Shown in pieces: positions 43,901 through 57,358 of a stretch of DNA of 64,000 nt; the stretch's first letter is position 1, and every line of letters begins with the position of its first letter. The notes under the pieces were generated by a model. The model saw only the letters and a list, made by a program, of their open reading frames with translations. It did no database searches and was not told where the DNA came from. The DNA is from Meconema thalassinum (taxonomy: Eukaryota > Arthropoda > Insecta > Orthoptera > Tettigoniidae), in NCBI GenBank assembly GCA_946902985.2, contig OX336392.1, positions 23,814,982 to 23,878,981 of the forward strand, written 5' to 3'. A program made the translations under genes and the position numbers.

Positions 43901-46900
43901 AAGCCTCGCGACTCCTAGCTCCCATGTTGAGTATTGCGGGGCTGCTTCGCATGACGTCTCGCGACTCCAAGCTCCCCTGATGAATATTGCAGGGCTGCTT
44001 CGCATGAAGCCTCGCGACTCCAAGCTCCCCTGATGAATATTGCGGGGTCGCTTCGCATGAAGCCTCGCGACTCCAAGCTCCCCTGATGAGTATTGCGGGG
44101 CTGCTTCGCATGACGTCTCGCGACTCCAAGCTCCCCTGATGAGTATTGCGGGGCTGCTTCGCATGAAGCCTCGCGAATCCAAGCTCCCCTGTTGAGTATT
44201 GCGGGGTCGCTTCGCATGAAGCCTCGCGACTCCAAGCTCCCCTGATGAATATTGCGGGGTCGCTTCGCATGAAGCCTCGCGAATCCAGGCTCCCCTGATG
44301 AGTATTGCGGGGTCGCTTCGCATGAAGCCTCGCGACTCCAAGCTCCACTGATGAGTATGCGGGGTAGCTTCGCATGAAGCCTCGCGACTCCAAGCTCCCC
44401 TGATGAGTATTGCGGGGTCGCTTCGCATGAAAACTCGCGACTCCTAGCTCCTCTGTTGAGTATTGTGGGGCTGCTTCGCATGAAGTCTCGCGACTCCAAG
44501 CTCCCCTGATTAATATTGCGGGGTCGCTTCGCATGAAGACTCGCGACTCTTAGCTCACCTGATAAGTAATGCGGGGTCGCTTCGCATGAAGCCTCGCGAC
44601 TCCAAGCTCCCCTGTTGAGTATTGCGGGGCTGCTTCGCATGAAGTCTCGCGACTCCAAGCTCACCTGATGAGTATTGCGGGGTCGCTTCTCATGAAGCCT
44701 CGCGACTCCAAGCTCACATGATGAGTATTGCGTGGCCGCTTCGCATGAAGCCTCGCGACTCCAAGCTCACCTGATGAGAATTGCGGATCCGCTTCGCATG
44801 AAGCCTCGCGACTCCAAGCTCCCCTGTTGAGTATTGCGGGGTCGCTTCGCATGAAGACTCGCGACTCCAAGCTCCCCTGTTGAGTATTGCGGGGTCGCTT
44901 CGCATGAAGCCTCGCGACTCCAAGCTCCCCTGATGAGTATTATGGGGTCGCTTCGCATGAAGCCTCGCGACTCCAAGCTCCCCTGTTGAGTATTGCGGGG
45001 CTGCTTCGCATGAAGCCTCGCGACTCCAAGCTCCCCTGATGAGTATTGCGGGGTCGCTTAGTATGAAGACTCGCGACTCCAAGCTCCCCTGTTGAGTATT
45101 GCGGGGTCGCTTCGCATGAAGCCTCGCGACTCCAAGCTCCCCTGATGAGTATTGCGGGGACGCTTCGCATGAAGCCTCGCGACTCCAAGCTCCCCTGTTG
45201 AGTATTGCGGGGCTGCTTCGCATGAAGCCTCGCGACTCCAAGCTCCCCTGATGAGTATTGCGGGGTCGCTTCGTATGAAGACTCGCGACTGCAAGCTCCC
45301 CTGTTGAGTACTGCGGGGTCGCTTCGCATGAAGACTCGCGACTCCAAGCTCCCATGATGAGTATTGCGGGGTCGCTTCGCATGAAGCCTCGCGACTCCAA
45401 GCTCCCCTGATGAGAATTGCGGGGCCGCTTCGCATGAAGCCTCGCGACTCCAAGCTCCCCTGATGAATATTGCGGGGTCGCTTCGCATGAAGCCTAGCGA
45501 CTCCAAGCTCCCCTGATGAGTATTGCGGGGTCGCTTCGCATGAAGCCTCGCGACTCCAAGCTCCCCTGATGAGTATTGCGGGGTCGCTTCGCATGAAGCC
45601 TCGCGACTCCAAGCTCCCCTGATGAATATTGCGGGGTCGCTTCGCATGAAGCCTCGCGACTCCAAGCTCACCTGATGAGAATTGCGGGGCCGCTTCGCAT
45701 GAAGCCTCGCGACTCCAAGCTCCCCTGTTGAGTATTGCGGGGTCGCTTCGCATGAAGCCTCGCGACTCCAAGCTCACCTGATGAGAATTGCGGGGCTGCT
45801 TCGCATGAAGCCTCGCGGCTCCAAGCTCCCCTGATGAGTGTTGCGGGGTCGCTTCGCATGAAGCCTCGCGACTCCTAGCTCCCCTGATGAGTATGCGGGG
45901 TCGCTTCGCATGAAGCCTCGCGACTCCTAGCTCCCATGTTGAGTATTGCGGGGCTGCTTCGCATGACGTCTCGCGACTCCAAGCTCCCCTGATGAATATT
46001 GCGGGGCTGCTTCGCATGAAGCCTCGCGACTCCAAGCTCCCCTGATGAATATTGCGGGGTCGCTTCGCATGAAAACTCGCGACTCCTAGCTCCCCTGTTG
46101 AGTATTGTGGGGCTGCTTCGCATGAAGTCTCGCGACTCCAAGCTCCCCTGATGAATATTGCGGGGTCGCTTCGTATGAAGTCTCGCGACTCCTAGCTCCC
46201 CTGATGAATATTGCGGGGTCGCTTCGCATGAAGCCTCGCGACTCCAAGCTCCCCTGTTGAGTATTGTGGGGCTGCTTCGCATGAAGTCTCGCGACTCCAA
46301 GCTCCCCTGATGAATATTGCGGGGTCGCTTCGCATGAAGTCTCGCGACTCCTAGCTCCCCTGTTGAGTATTGTGGGGCTGCTTCGCATGAAGCCTCGCGA
46401 CTCCAAGCTCCCCTGATGAATATTGCGGGGTCGCTTCGTATGAAGACTCGCGACTGCAAGCTCCCCTGTTGAGTACTGCGGGGCTGCTTCGCATGAAGTC
46501 TCGCGACTCCAAGCTCCCCTGTTGAGTATTGCGGGGTCGCTTCGCATGAAGACTCGCGACTCCAAGCTCCCCTGATGATTATTGCGGGGTCGCTTCGCAT
46601 GAAGCCTCGCGACTCCAAGCTCACCTGATGAGAATTGCGGGGCCGCTTCGCATGAAGCCTCGCGACTCCAAGCTCCCCTGTTGAGTATTGCGGGGTCGCT
46701 TTGCATGAAGTCTCGTGACTCCAAGCTCCCCTGTTGAGTATTGCGGGGTCGCTTCGCATGAAGACTCGCGACTCCAAGCTCCCCTGATGAGTATTGCGGG
46801 GTCGCTTCGCATGAAGCCTCGCGACTCCAAGCTCCCCTGTTGAGTATTGTGGGGCTGCTTCGCATGAAGCCTCGCGACTCCAAGCTCCCCTGTTGTGTAT

Positions 46901-49900
46901 TGCGGAGTCGCTTCGCATGAAGACTCGCGACTCCAAGCTCCCCTGATGAATATTGCGGGGTCGCTTCGCACGAAGCCTCGCGACTTCAAGCTCACCTGAT
47001 GAAAATTGCGGGGCCGCTTCGCATGAAGCCTCGCGACTCCAAGCTCCCCTGATGAGTATTGCGGGGTCGCTTCGCATGAAGCCTCGCGAATCCTAGCTCC
47101 CCTGATGACTATGCGGGGTCGATTCGCATGAAGCCTCGCGACTCCTAGCTCCCATGTTGAGTATTGCGGGGCTGCTTCGCATGACGTCTCGCGACTCCAA
47201 GCTCCCCTGATGAATATTGCAGGGCTGCTTCGCATGAAGCCTCGCGACTCCAAGCTCCCCTGATGAATATTACGGGGTCGCTTCGCATGAAGCCTCGCGA
47301 CTCCAAGCTCCCCTGATGAGTATTGCGGGGCTGCTTCGCATGACGTCTCGCGACTCCAAGCTCCCCTGATGAGTATTGCGGGGCTGCTTCGCATGAAGCC
47401 TCGCGAATCCAAGCTCCCCTGTTGAGTATTGCGGGGTCGCTTCGCATGAAGCCTCGCGACTCCAAGCTCCCCTGATGAATATTGCGGGGTCGCTTCGCAT
47501 GAAACCTCGCGACTCCAAGCTCCCCTGATGAGTATTGCGGGGTCGCTTCGCATGAAGCCTCGCGACTCCAAGCTCCCCTGATGAGTATGCGGGGTCGCTT
47601 CGCATGAAGCCTCGCGACTCCAAGCTCCCCTGATGAGTATTGCGGGGTCGCTTCGCATGAAGCCTCGCGACTCCAAGCTCCCCTGTTGAGTATTGCGGGG
47701 CTGCTTCGCATGACGTCTCGCGACTCCAAGCTCCCCTGATGAATATTGCGGGGCTGCTTCGCATGAAGCCTCGCGACTCCAAGCTCCCCTGATGAATATT
47801 GCGGGGTCGCTTCGCATGAAGCCTCGCGACTCCAAGCTCCCCTGATGAGTATTGCGGGGTCGCTTCGCATGAAGCCTCGCGACTCCAAGCTCCCCTGATG
47901 AGTATTGCGGGGTCGCTTCGCATGAAGCCTCGCGACTCCAAGCTCACCTGATGAGAATTGCGGGGTCGCTTCGCATGAAGCCTCGCGAATCCAAGCTCCC
48001 CTGATGAGAATTGCGGGGCCGCTTCGCATGAAGCCTCGCGACTCCAAGCTCCCCTGATGAGTATTGCGGGGTCGCTTCGCATGAAGCCTCGCGATTCCTA
48101 GCTCCCCTGATGAGTATTGCGGGGTCGCTTCGCATGAAGCCTCGCGACTCCTAGCTCCCCTGTCGAGTACTGCGGGGCTGCTTCGCATGAAGACTCGCGA
48201 CTCCTAGCTCCCCTGATGAGTATTGCGGGGTCGCTTCGCATGAAGCCTCGCGACTACAAGCTCCCCTGTTGAGTATTGCGGGGTCGCTTCGCATGAAGAC
48301 TCGCGACTCCAAGCTCCCCTGATGAGTATTGCGGGGTCGCTTCGCATGAAGCCTCGCGACTCCTAGCTCCCCTGTTGAGTATTGCGGGGTCGCTTCGCAT
48401 GAAAACTCGCGACTCCTAGCTCCCCTGTTGAGTATTGCGGGGTCGCTTCGCATGAAGCCTCGCGACTCCAAGCTCCCCTGATGAATATTGCGGGGTCGCT
48501 TCGCATGAAGCCTCGCGACTCCAAGCTCCCCTGTTGAGTATTGCGGGGTCGCTTCGCATGAAGACTCGCGACTCCAAGCTCCCCTGATGAGTATTGCGGG
48601 GTCGCTTCGCATGAAGACTCGCGACTCCAAGCTCCCCTGTTGAGTATTGCGGGGTCGCTTCGCATGAAGCCCCGCGACTCCAAGCTCCCCTGTTGAGTAT
48701 TGTGGGGCTGCTTCGCATGAAGCCTCGTGACTCCAAGCTCCCCTGATGAATATTGCGGGGTCGCTTCGCATTGAGCCTCGCGACTCCAAGCTCCCCTGAT
48801 GAGTATTGCGGAGTCGCTTCGCATGAAGACTCGCGACTCCAAGCTCCCCTGATGAGTATTACGTGGTCGCTTCGCATGAAGCCTCGCGACTCCAAGCTCC
48901 CCTGATGAGAATTGCGGGGCCGCTTCGCATGAAGCCTCGCGACTCCAAGCTCCCCTGATGAGTATTGCGGGGTCGCTTCGCATGAAGCCTCGCGACTCCT
49001 AGCTCCCCTGATGAGTATGCTGGGTCGCTTCGCATGAAGACTCGTGACTCCAAGCTCCCCTGAGGAGTATTGCGGGGTCGCTTCGCATGAAGCCTCGCGA
49101 CTCCTAGCTCCCCTGTTGAGTACTGCGGGGCTGCTTCGCATGAAGACTCGCGACTCGTAGCTCCCCTGATGAGTATTGCGGGGTCGCATCGCATGAAGCC
49201 TCGCGACTACAAGCTCCCCTGTTGAGTATTGCGGGGTCGCTTCGCATGAAGACTCGCGACTCCAAGCTCCCCTGATGAGTATTGCGGGGTCGCTTCGCAT
49301 GAAGACTCGCGACTCCTAGCTCCCCTGTTGAGTATTGCGGGGTCGCTTCGCATGAAAACTCGCGACTCCTAGCTCCCCTGTTGAGTACTGCGGGGTCGCT
49401 TCGTATGAAGCCTCGCGACTCCTAGCTCCCCTGTTGAGTACTGCGGGGTCGCTTCGCATGAAAACTCGCGACTCCTAGCTCCCCTGTTGAGTATTGCGGG
49501 GTCGCTTCGCATGAAGCCTCGCGACTCCTAGCTCCCCTGTTGAGTACTGCGGGGTCGCTTCGCATGAAGCCTCGCGACTACAAGCTCCCCTGTTGAGTAT
49601 TGCGGGGTCGCTTCGCATGAAGACTCGTGACTCCAAGCTCCCCTGTTGAGTATTGCGGAGTCGCTTCGCATGAAGCCTCGCGACTCCAAGCTCCCCTGAT
49701 GAATATTGCGGGGTCGCTTCGCATGAAGCCTCGCGACTCCAAGCTCCCCTGTTGAGTATTGCGGGGTCGCTTCGCATGAAGACTCGCGACTCCAAGCTCC
49801 CCTGTTGAGTATTGCGGGGTCGCTTCGCATGAAGACTCGCGACTCCAAGCTCCCCTGTTGAGTATTGCGGGGTCGCTTCGCATGAAGCCCCGCGACTCCA

Positions 49901-52900
49901 AGCTCCCCTGTTGAGTATTGTGGGGCTGCTTCGCATGAAGCCTCGTGACTCCAAGCTCCCCTGATGAATATTGCGGGGTCGCTTCGCATGAAGCCTCGCG
50001 ACTCCAAGCTCCCCTGATGAGTATTGCGGGGTCGCTTCGCATGAAGACTCGCGACTCCAAGCTCCCCTGATGAATATTGCGGGGCCGCTTCGCATGAAGC
50101 CTCGCGACTCCTAGCTCCCCTGATGAGTATTGCGGGGTCGCTTCGCATGAAGCCTCGCGACTCCAAGCTCCCCTGATGAGTATTGCGGGGTCGCTTCGCA
50201 TGAAGGCTCGCGACTCCAAGCTCCCCTGATGAGTATTGCGGGGTCGCTTCGCATGAAGACTCGCGACTCCAAGCTCCCCTGTTGAGTATTGTGGGGCTGC
50301 TTCGCATGAAGCCTCGCGACTCCAAGCTCCCTTGTTGAGTATTGCGGGGTCGCTTCGCATGAAAACTCGCGACTCCAAGCTCCCCTGATGAGTATTGCGG
50401 GATCGCTTCTCATGAAGACTCGCGACTCCAAGCTCCCCTGATGAGTATTGCGGGGTCGCTTCGCATGAAGACTCGCGACTCCAAGCTCCCCTGATGAGTA
50501 TTGCGGGGTCGCTTCGCATGAAGACTCGCGACTCCAAGCTCCCCTGTTGAGTATTGTGGGGCTGCTTCGCATGAAGCCTCGCGACTCCAAGCTCCCCTGA
50601 TGAGTATTGCGGGGTCGCTTCGCATGAAGCCTCGCGACTCCAAGCTCACCTGATGAGTATTGTGGGGCTGCTTCGCATGAAGCCTCGCGACTCCAAGCTC
50701 ACCTGATGAGTATTGCGGGGTCGCTTCGCATGAAGACTCGCGACTCCAAGCTCCCCTGATGAGTATTGCGGGGTCGCTTCGCATGAAGACTCGCGACTCC
50801 AAGCTCCCCTGATGAGTATTGCGGGGTCGCTTCGCATGAAGCCTCACGACTCCAAGCTCACCTGATGAGTATTGTGGGGCTGCTTCGCATGAAGCCTCAC
50901 GACTCCAAGCTCCCCTGTTGAGTATTGCGGGGCTGCTTCGCATGACGTCTCGCGACTCCAAGCTCCCCTGATGAATATTGCGGGGCGGCTTCGCATGAAG
51001 ACTCGCGACTCCAAGCTCCCCTGATGAATATTGCGGGGCCGCTTCGCATGAAGCCTCGCGACTCCTAGCTCCCCTGATGAGTATTGCGGGGTCGCTTCGC
51101 ATGAAGCCTCGCGACTCCAAGCTCCCCTGATGAGTATTGCGGGGTCGCTTCGCATGAAGACTCGCGACTCCAAGCTCCCCTGATGAGTATTGCGGGGTCG
51201 CTTCGCATGAAGACTCGCGACTCCAAGCTCCACTGTTGAGTATTGTGGGGCTGCTTCGCATGAAGCCTCCTGACTCCAAGCTCCCCTGTTGAGTATTGCG
51301 GGGTCGCTTCGCATGAAGCCTCGCGACTCCAAGCTCCCCTGATGAGTATTGCGGGGTCGCTTCGCATGAAGCCTCGCGACTCCAAGCTCCCCTGATGAGT
51401 ATTGCGGGGTCGCTTCGCATGAAGCCTCGCGACTCCAAGCTCCCCTGTTGAGTATTGCGGGGTCGCTTCGCATGAAGCCTCGCGACTCCTAGCTCCCCTG
51501 TTGAGTATTGCGGGGTCGCTTCGCATGAAGCCTCGCGACTCCAAGCTCCCCTGTTGAGTATTGCGGGGTCGCTTCGCATGAAGACTCGCGACTCCAAGCT
51601 CCCCTGTTGAGTATTGCGGGGTCGCTTCCCATGAAGCCTCGTGACTCCAAGCTCCCCTGATGAATATTGCGGGGTCGCTTCGCATGAAGCCTCGCGACTC
51701 CAAGCTCCCCTGATGAGTATTGCGGGGTCGCTTCGCATGAAGCCTCGCGACTCCAAGCTCCCCTGTTGAGTATTGCGGGGTCGCTTCGCATTAAGCCTCG
51801 CGACTCCAAGCTCCCCTGTTGAGTATTGCGGGGTCGCTTCGCATGAAGACTCGCGACTCCAAGCTCCCCTGATGAGTATTGCGGGGTCGCTTTGCATGAA
51901 GACTCGCGACTCCAAGCTCCCCTGATGAATATTGCGGGGCCGCTTCGCATGAAGCCTCGCGACTCCAAGCTCCCCTGTTGAGTATTGCGGGGTCGCTTCG
52001 CATGAAGACTCGCGACTCCAAGCTCCCCTGATGAGTATTGCGGGGTCGCTTCGCATGAAGTCTCGCGACTCCTAGCTCCCCTGATGAGTATTGCGGGGCT
52101 GCTTCGCATGAAGACTCGCGACTCCAAGCTCCCCTGTTGAGTATTGTGGGGCTGCTTCGCATGAAGTCTCGCGACTCCAAGCTCCCCTGATGAGTATTGC
52201 GGGGTCGCTTCGCATGAAGTCTCGCGACTCCAAGCTCCCCTGTTGAGTATTGTGGGGCTGCTTCGCATGAAGTCTCGCGACTCCAAGCTCCCCTGATGAG
52301 TATTGCGGGGTCGCTTCGCATGAAGTCTCGCGACTCCAAGCTCCCCTGATGAGTATTGCGGGGCTGCTTCGCATGAAGACTCGCGACTCCAAGCTCCCCT
52401 GTTGAGTATTGTGGGGCTGCTTCGCATGAAGTCTCGCGACTCCAAGCTCCCCTGATGAGTATTGCGGGGTCGCTTCGCATGAAGTCTCGCGCCTCCTAGC
52501 TCCCCTGATTAATATTGCGGGGTCGCTTCGCATGAAGCCTCGCGACTCCATGCTCCCCTGATGAGTATTGCGGGGTCGCTTCGCATGAAGACTCGCGACT
52601 CCAAGCTCCCCTGATGAGTATTGCGGGGCTGCTTCGCATGAAAACTCGCGACTCCAAGCTCCCCTGTTGAGTATTGCGGGGTCGCTTCGCATGAAGTCTC
52701 GCGACTCCAAGCTCCCCTGATGAATATTGCGGGGTCGCTTCGCATGAAGACTCGTGACTACAAGCTCCCCTGTTGTGTATTGCGGGGTCGCTTCGCATGA
52801 AGCCTCACGACTCCAAGTTCCCCTGATGAGTATTGCGGGGTCGCTTCGCATGAAAACTCGCGACTCCAAGCTCCCCTGATGAATATTGCGGGGTCGCTTC

Positions 52901-55900
52901 GCATGAAGACTCGCGACTCCAAGCTCCCCTGTTGTGTATTGCGGAGTCGCTTCGCATGAAGACTCGCGACTCCAAGCTCCCCTGATGAATATTGCGGGGT
53001 CGCTTCGCATGAAGACTCGCGACTCCAAGCTCCCCTGTTGAGTATTGCGGGGCTGCTTCGCATGAAGACTCGCGACTCCAAGCTCCCCTGTTGTGTATTG
53101 CGGAGTCGCTTCGCATGAAGACTCGCGACTCCAAGCTCCCCTGATGAATATTGCGGGGTCGCTTCGCATGAAGACTCGCGACTCCAAGCTCCCCTGTTGA
53201 GTATTGCTGGGTCGCTTCGCATGAAGACTCGCGACTCCAAGCTCCCCTGTTGAGTATTGCGGGGTCGCTTCGCATGAAGCCTCGCGACTCCAAGCTCCCC
53301 TGATGAATATTGCGGGGTCGCTTCGCATGAAGACTCGAGACTCCAAGCTCCCCAGTTGAGTATTGCGGGGTCGCTTCGCATGAAGACTCGCGACTCCAAG
53401 CTCCCCTGTTGAGTATTGCGGGGTCGCTTCGCATGAAGACTCGCGACTCCAAGCTCCCCTGATGAGTATTGCGGGGTCGCTTCGCATGAAGACTCGCGAC
53501 TCCAAGCTCCCCTGATGAATATTGCGGGGCCGCTTCGCATGAAGCCTCGCGACACCTAGCTCCCCTGATGAGTATTGCGGGGTCGCTTCGCATGAAGCCT
53601 CGCGACTCCAAGCTCCCCTGATGAGTATTGCGGGGTCGCTTCGCATGAAGACTCGCGACTCCAAGCTCCCCTGATGAATATTGCGGTGTCGCTTCGCATG
53701 AAGCCTCGCGACTCCAAGCTCACCTGATGAGTATTTCGGGGTCGCTTCGCATGAAGCCTCGCGACTCCAAGCTCCCCTGTTGAGTATTTCGGGGTCGCTT
53801 CGCATGAAGCCTCGCGACTCCAAGCTCCCCTGATGAATATTGCGGGGTCGCTTCGCATGAAGCCTCGCGACTCCAAGCTCCCCTGATGAGTATTGCGGGG
53901 TCGCTTCGCATGAAGCCTCGCGACTCCAAGCTCCCCTGTTGAGTATTGTGGGGCTGCTTCGCATGAAGCCTCGCGACTCCAAGCTCCCCTGTTGTGTATT
54001 GCGGAGTCGCTTCGCATGAAGACTCGCGACTCCAAGCTCCCCTGATGAGTATTGCGGGGTCGCTTCGCATGAAGTCTCGCGACTCCTAGCTCCCCTGATG
54101 AGTATTGCGGGGCTGCTTCGCATGAAGACTCGCGACTCCAAGCTCCCCTGTTGAGTATTGTGGGGCTGCTTCGCATGAAGTCTCGCGACTCCAAGCTCCC
54201 CTGATGAGTATTGCGGGGTCGCTTCGCATGAAGTCTCGCGACTCCAAGCTCCCCTGTTGAGTATTGTGGGGCTGCTTCGCATGAAGTCTCGCGACTCCAA
54301 GCTCCCCTGATGAGTATTGCGGGGTCGCTTCGCATGAAGTCTCGGGACTCCAAGCTCCCCTGATGAGTATTGCGGGGCTACTTCGCATGAAGACTCGCGA
54401 CTCCAAGCTCCCCTGTTGAGTATTGTGGGGCTGCTTCGCATGAAGTCTCGCGACTCCAAGCTCCCCTGATGAGTATTGCGGGGTCGCTTCGCATGAAGTC
54501 TCGCGACTCCTAGCTCCCATGATGAATATTGCGGGGTCGCTTCGCATGAAGCCTCGCGACTCCATGCTCCCCTGATGAGTATTGCGGGGTCGCTTCGCAT
54601 GAAGACTCGCGACTCCAAGCTCCCCTGATGAGTATTGCGGGGCTGCTTCGCATGAAAACTCGCGACTCCAAGCTCCCCTGTTGAGTATTGCGGGGTCGCT
54701 TCGCATGAAGACTCGCGACTCCAAGCTCCCCTGATGAATATTGCGGGGTCGCTTCGCATGAAGACTCGTGACTCCAAGCTCCCCTGTTGTGTATTGCGGG
54801 GTCGCTTCGCATGAAGCCTCACGACTCCAAGTTCCCCTGATGAGTATTGCGGGGTCGCTTCGCATGAAAACTCGCGACTCCAAGCTCCCCTGATGAATAT
54901 TGCGGGGTCGCTTCGCATGAAGACTCGCGACTCCAAGCTCCCCTGTTGTGTATTGCGGAGTCGCTTCGCATGAAGACTCGCGACTCCAAGCTCCCCTGAT
55001 GAATATTGCGGGGTCGCTTCGCATGAAGACTCGCGACTCCAAGCTCCCCTGTTGAGTATTGCGGGGCTGCTTCGCATGAAGACTCGCGACTCCAAGCTCC
55101 CCTGTTGTGTATTGCGGAGTCGCTTCGCATGAAGACTCGCGACTCCAAGCTCCCCTGATGAATATTGCGGGGTCGCTTCGCATGAAGACTCGCGACTCCA
55201 AGCTCCCCTGTTGAGTATTGCTGGGTCGCTTCGCATGAAGTTTCGCGACTCCAAGCTCCCCTGTTGAGTATTGCGGGGTCGCTTCGCATGAAGCCTCGCG
55301 ACTCCAAGCTCCCCTGATGAATATTGCGGGGTCGCTTCGCATGAAGACTCGAGACTCCAAGCTCCCCAGTTGAGTATTGCGGGGTCGCTTCGCATGAAGA
55401 CTCGCGACTCCAAGCTCCCCTGTTGAGTATTGCGGGGTCGCTTCGCATGAAGACTCGCGACTCCAAGCTCCCCTGATGAGTATTGCGGGGTCGCTTCGCA
55501 TGAAGACTCGCGACTCCAAGCTCCCCTGATGAATATTGCGGGGCCGCTTCGCATGAAGCCTCGCGACTCCTAGCTCCCCTGATGAGTATTGCGGGGTCGC
55601 TTCGCATGAAGCCTCGCGACTCCAAGCTCCCCTGATGAGTATTGCGGGGTCGCTTCGCATGAAGACTCGCGACTCCAAGCTCCCCTGATGAATATTGCGG
55701 GGTCGCTTCGCATGAAGCCTCGCGACTCCAAGCTCACCTGATGAGTATTTCGGGGTCGCTTCGCATGAAGCCTCGCGACTCCAAGCTCCCCTGTTGAGTA
55801 TTTCGGGGTCGCTTCGCATGAAGCCTCGCGACTCCAAGCTCCCCTGATGAATATTGCGGGGTCGCTTCGCATGAAGCCTCGCGACTCCAAGCTCCCCTGA

Positions 55901-56545
55901 TGAGTATTGCGGGGTCGCTTCGCATGAAGACTCGCGACTGCAAGCTCCCCTGTTGAGTACTGCGGGGTCGCTTCGCATGAAGCCTCGCGACTCCTAGCTC
56001 CCCTGTTGAGTATTGCGGGGCTGCTTCGCATGATGTCTCGCGACTCTAAGCTCCCCTGTTGAGTATTGCGGGGTCGCTTCGCATGAAGACTCGCGACTCC
56101 AAGCTCCCCTGATGAATATTGCGGGGTCGCTTCGCATGAAGCCTCGCGACTCCAAGCTCACCTGATGAGAATTGCGGGGCCGCTTTGCATGAAGACTCGT
56201 GACTCCAAGCTCCCCTGTTGAGTATTGCGGGGTCGCTTCGCATGAAGACTCGCGACTCCAAGCTCCCCTGATGAGTATTGCGGGGTCGCTTCGCATGAAG
56301 CCTCGCGACTCCAAGCTCCCCTGTTGAGTATTGTGGGGCTGCTTCGCATGAAGCCTCGCGACTCCAAGCTCCCCTGTTGTGGATTGCGGAGTCGCTTCGC
56401 ATGAAGACTCGCGACTCCAAGCTCCCCTGATGAATATTGCGGGGTCGCTTCGCATGGAGACTCGCGACTCCAAGCTCCCCTGTTGAGTATTGCAGGGCTG
56501 CTTCGCATGAAATCTCGCGACTCCAAGCTCATCTGATGAGTATTG
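40985..56545 (-). repeat. Giant 53-bp minisatellite array, about 290 monomers
   Basis: Monomer parts: GGGTCGCTTCGCATGAAG, (C/A)CTCGCGACTCCAAGCTC and CCCTG(A/T)TGAGTATTGCG. The main variable sites are GTCG/GCTG/GCCG, GCC/GAC/GTC before TCGCGA, CCAAG/CCTAG, CACC/CCCC, GATGAG/GTTGAG/GATGAA, and TATT/AATT/TACT. The minus strand has no stop in any frame of the basic monomer. Because 53 mod 3 is 2, proteins repeat every 159 bp (53 residues, MRSDPAILIRGAWSREASCE type), giving overlapping frames up to 1160 codons (52072-55554). Stops come mainly from the CCTAG variant. Higher-order repeats are present, for example 52805-53611 against 54819-55625 (2014 bp = 38 x 53) and 43598-44428 against 45875 onward (2277 bp). 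Confidence 0.95.
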
Positions 56546-57358
56546 GGGGGAGCACACAGTCGCTTTTTATCCGAATCTCTCATAATTATTATTATTTACA
56601 ATGATTGTACCAAATTGTTGTGATATTGCACTTTTGACAGGTTGTATTACTATTATTGTTATTAATAATCATCATCATAATAAACACAATAACAATTACG
56701 CCTACAACATTACCGATGAGATGATAACCCGAAACAATCATCCATGTTTGCTGGCTAATAATCCTATTGTATTCATCGTAAAACAAGGCATCAAGGGACA
56801 AACGTGGAGGTTAACAAGACCGTCACATTATGAGAGGCCTGTGCGCACATCTTAAACAAAGCAATTAACAAACCATAACATAGGCCAAATCTTACATTAA
56901 TTCAACACCCACATTTTGCTATTGGAGACACGGAAATGAAACACCCTATAATGAAAGTAAGAATAACACACTTCGTAATTGGTATTCGACATTTCATATA
57001 ACGATCTTGCCGGCAAAATAAATATCCTATCACTATGCATCAACTAGGCCTATCCAGCATATTCTCATACTGTAGAATCCAACAGTAGATCATAACAAAG
57101 AACGACTATGCATATAATCATTCTATTGAATCGTTTTGCAGGTTATAATAGCTTGCCATACATTTCAATACCAAAAAAGTATCACTGGGAAGCTAGCAGC
57201 AAGATTTATACAGTTGTATTTTAAACATGCCGCAGCGATGGCGAACTACTTTGCTGTGTTTGCTGCCAGCAAACATGTTCAAGCAGTTCCAAAAACAGTT
57301 GTTAGATGGCGTTTGTGCATCAGTGGAGTCGAGAGACTCCGTTCGCAACCCATCCATA
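56546..57358. mobile_element. hAT R-side sequence and terminus, unit 3
   Basis: Starts GCACACAGTCGCTTTTTATC at the edge of the array and ends at CCCATCCATA. Apart from its last part it is a near-perfect inverted match to 57431-58325, so the two R sides face each other across about 72 bp. Minor open frames on either strand are not conserved as proteins. Confidence 0.75.

Larger units (their letters stand above)
40461..57358. mobile_element. hAT-derived element, tandem unit 3 (giant satellite version)
   Basis: L at 40461, three monomers, the 300-bp unique segment, about 15.6 kb of 53-bp monomers, then 0.8 kb of R-side sequence ending CCCATCCATA, and CCGAGAAG at 57359-57366. It lacks the family-1, family-2, LINE and giant TIR insertions of units 1 and 2, so its R side shows the uninterrupted element. 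Confidence 0.75.

Noticed and set aside
40985..56545. A CRISPR-like array because of regular repeats
   Set aside because: There are no unique spacers; monomers are contiguous, and the context is eukaryotic transposon DNA.
40885..56583. Dozens of long open frames encoding a 53-residue repetitive protein
   Set aside because: They exist in all three frames of the same strand, follow directly from a stop-free 53-bp monomer, lack splice or start context, and change frame freely. Treated as satellite, not genes.
5091..57358. A hAT transposase gene
   Set aside because: No BED finger, RNase H-like blocks or hATC dimerisation motif could be read in any frame, so the element is considered non-autonomous.
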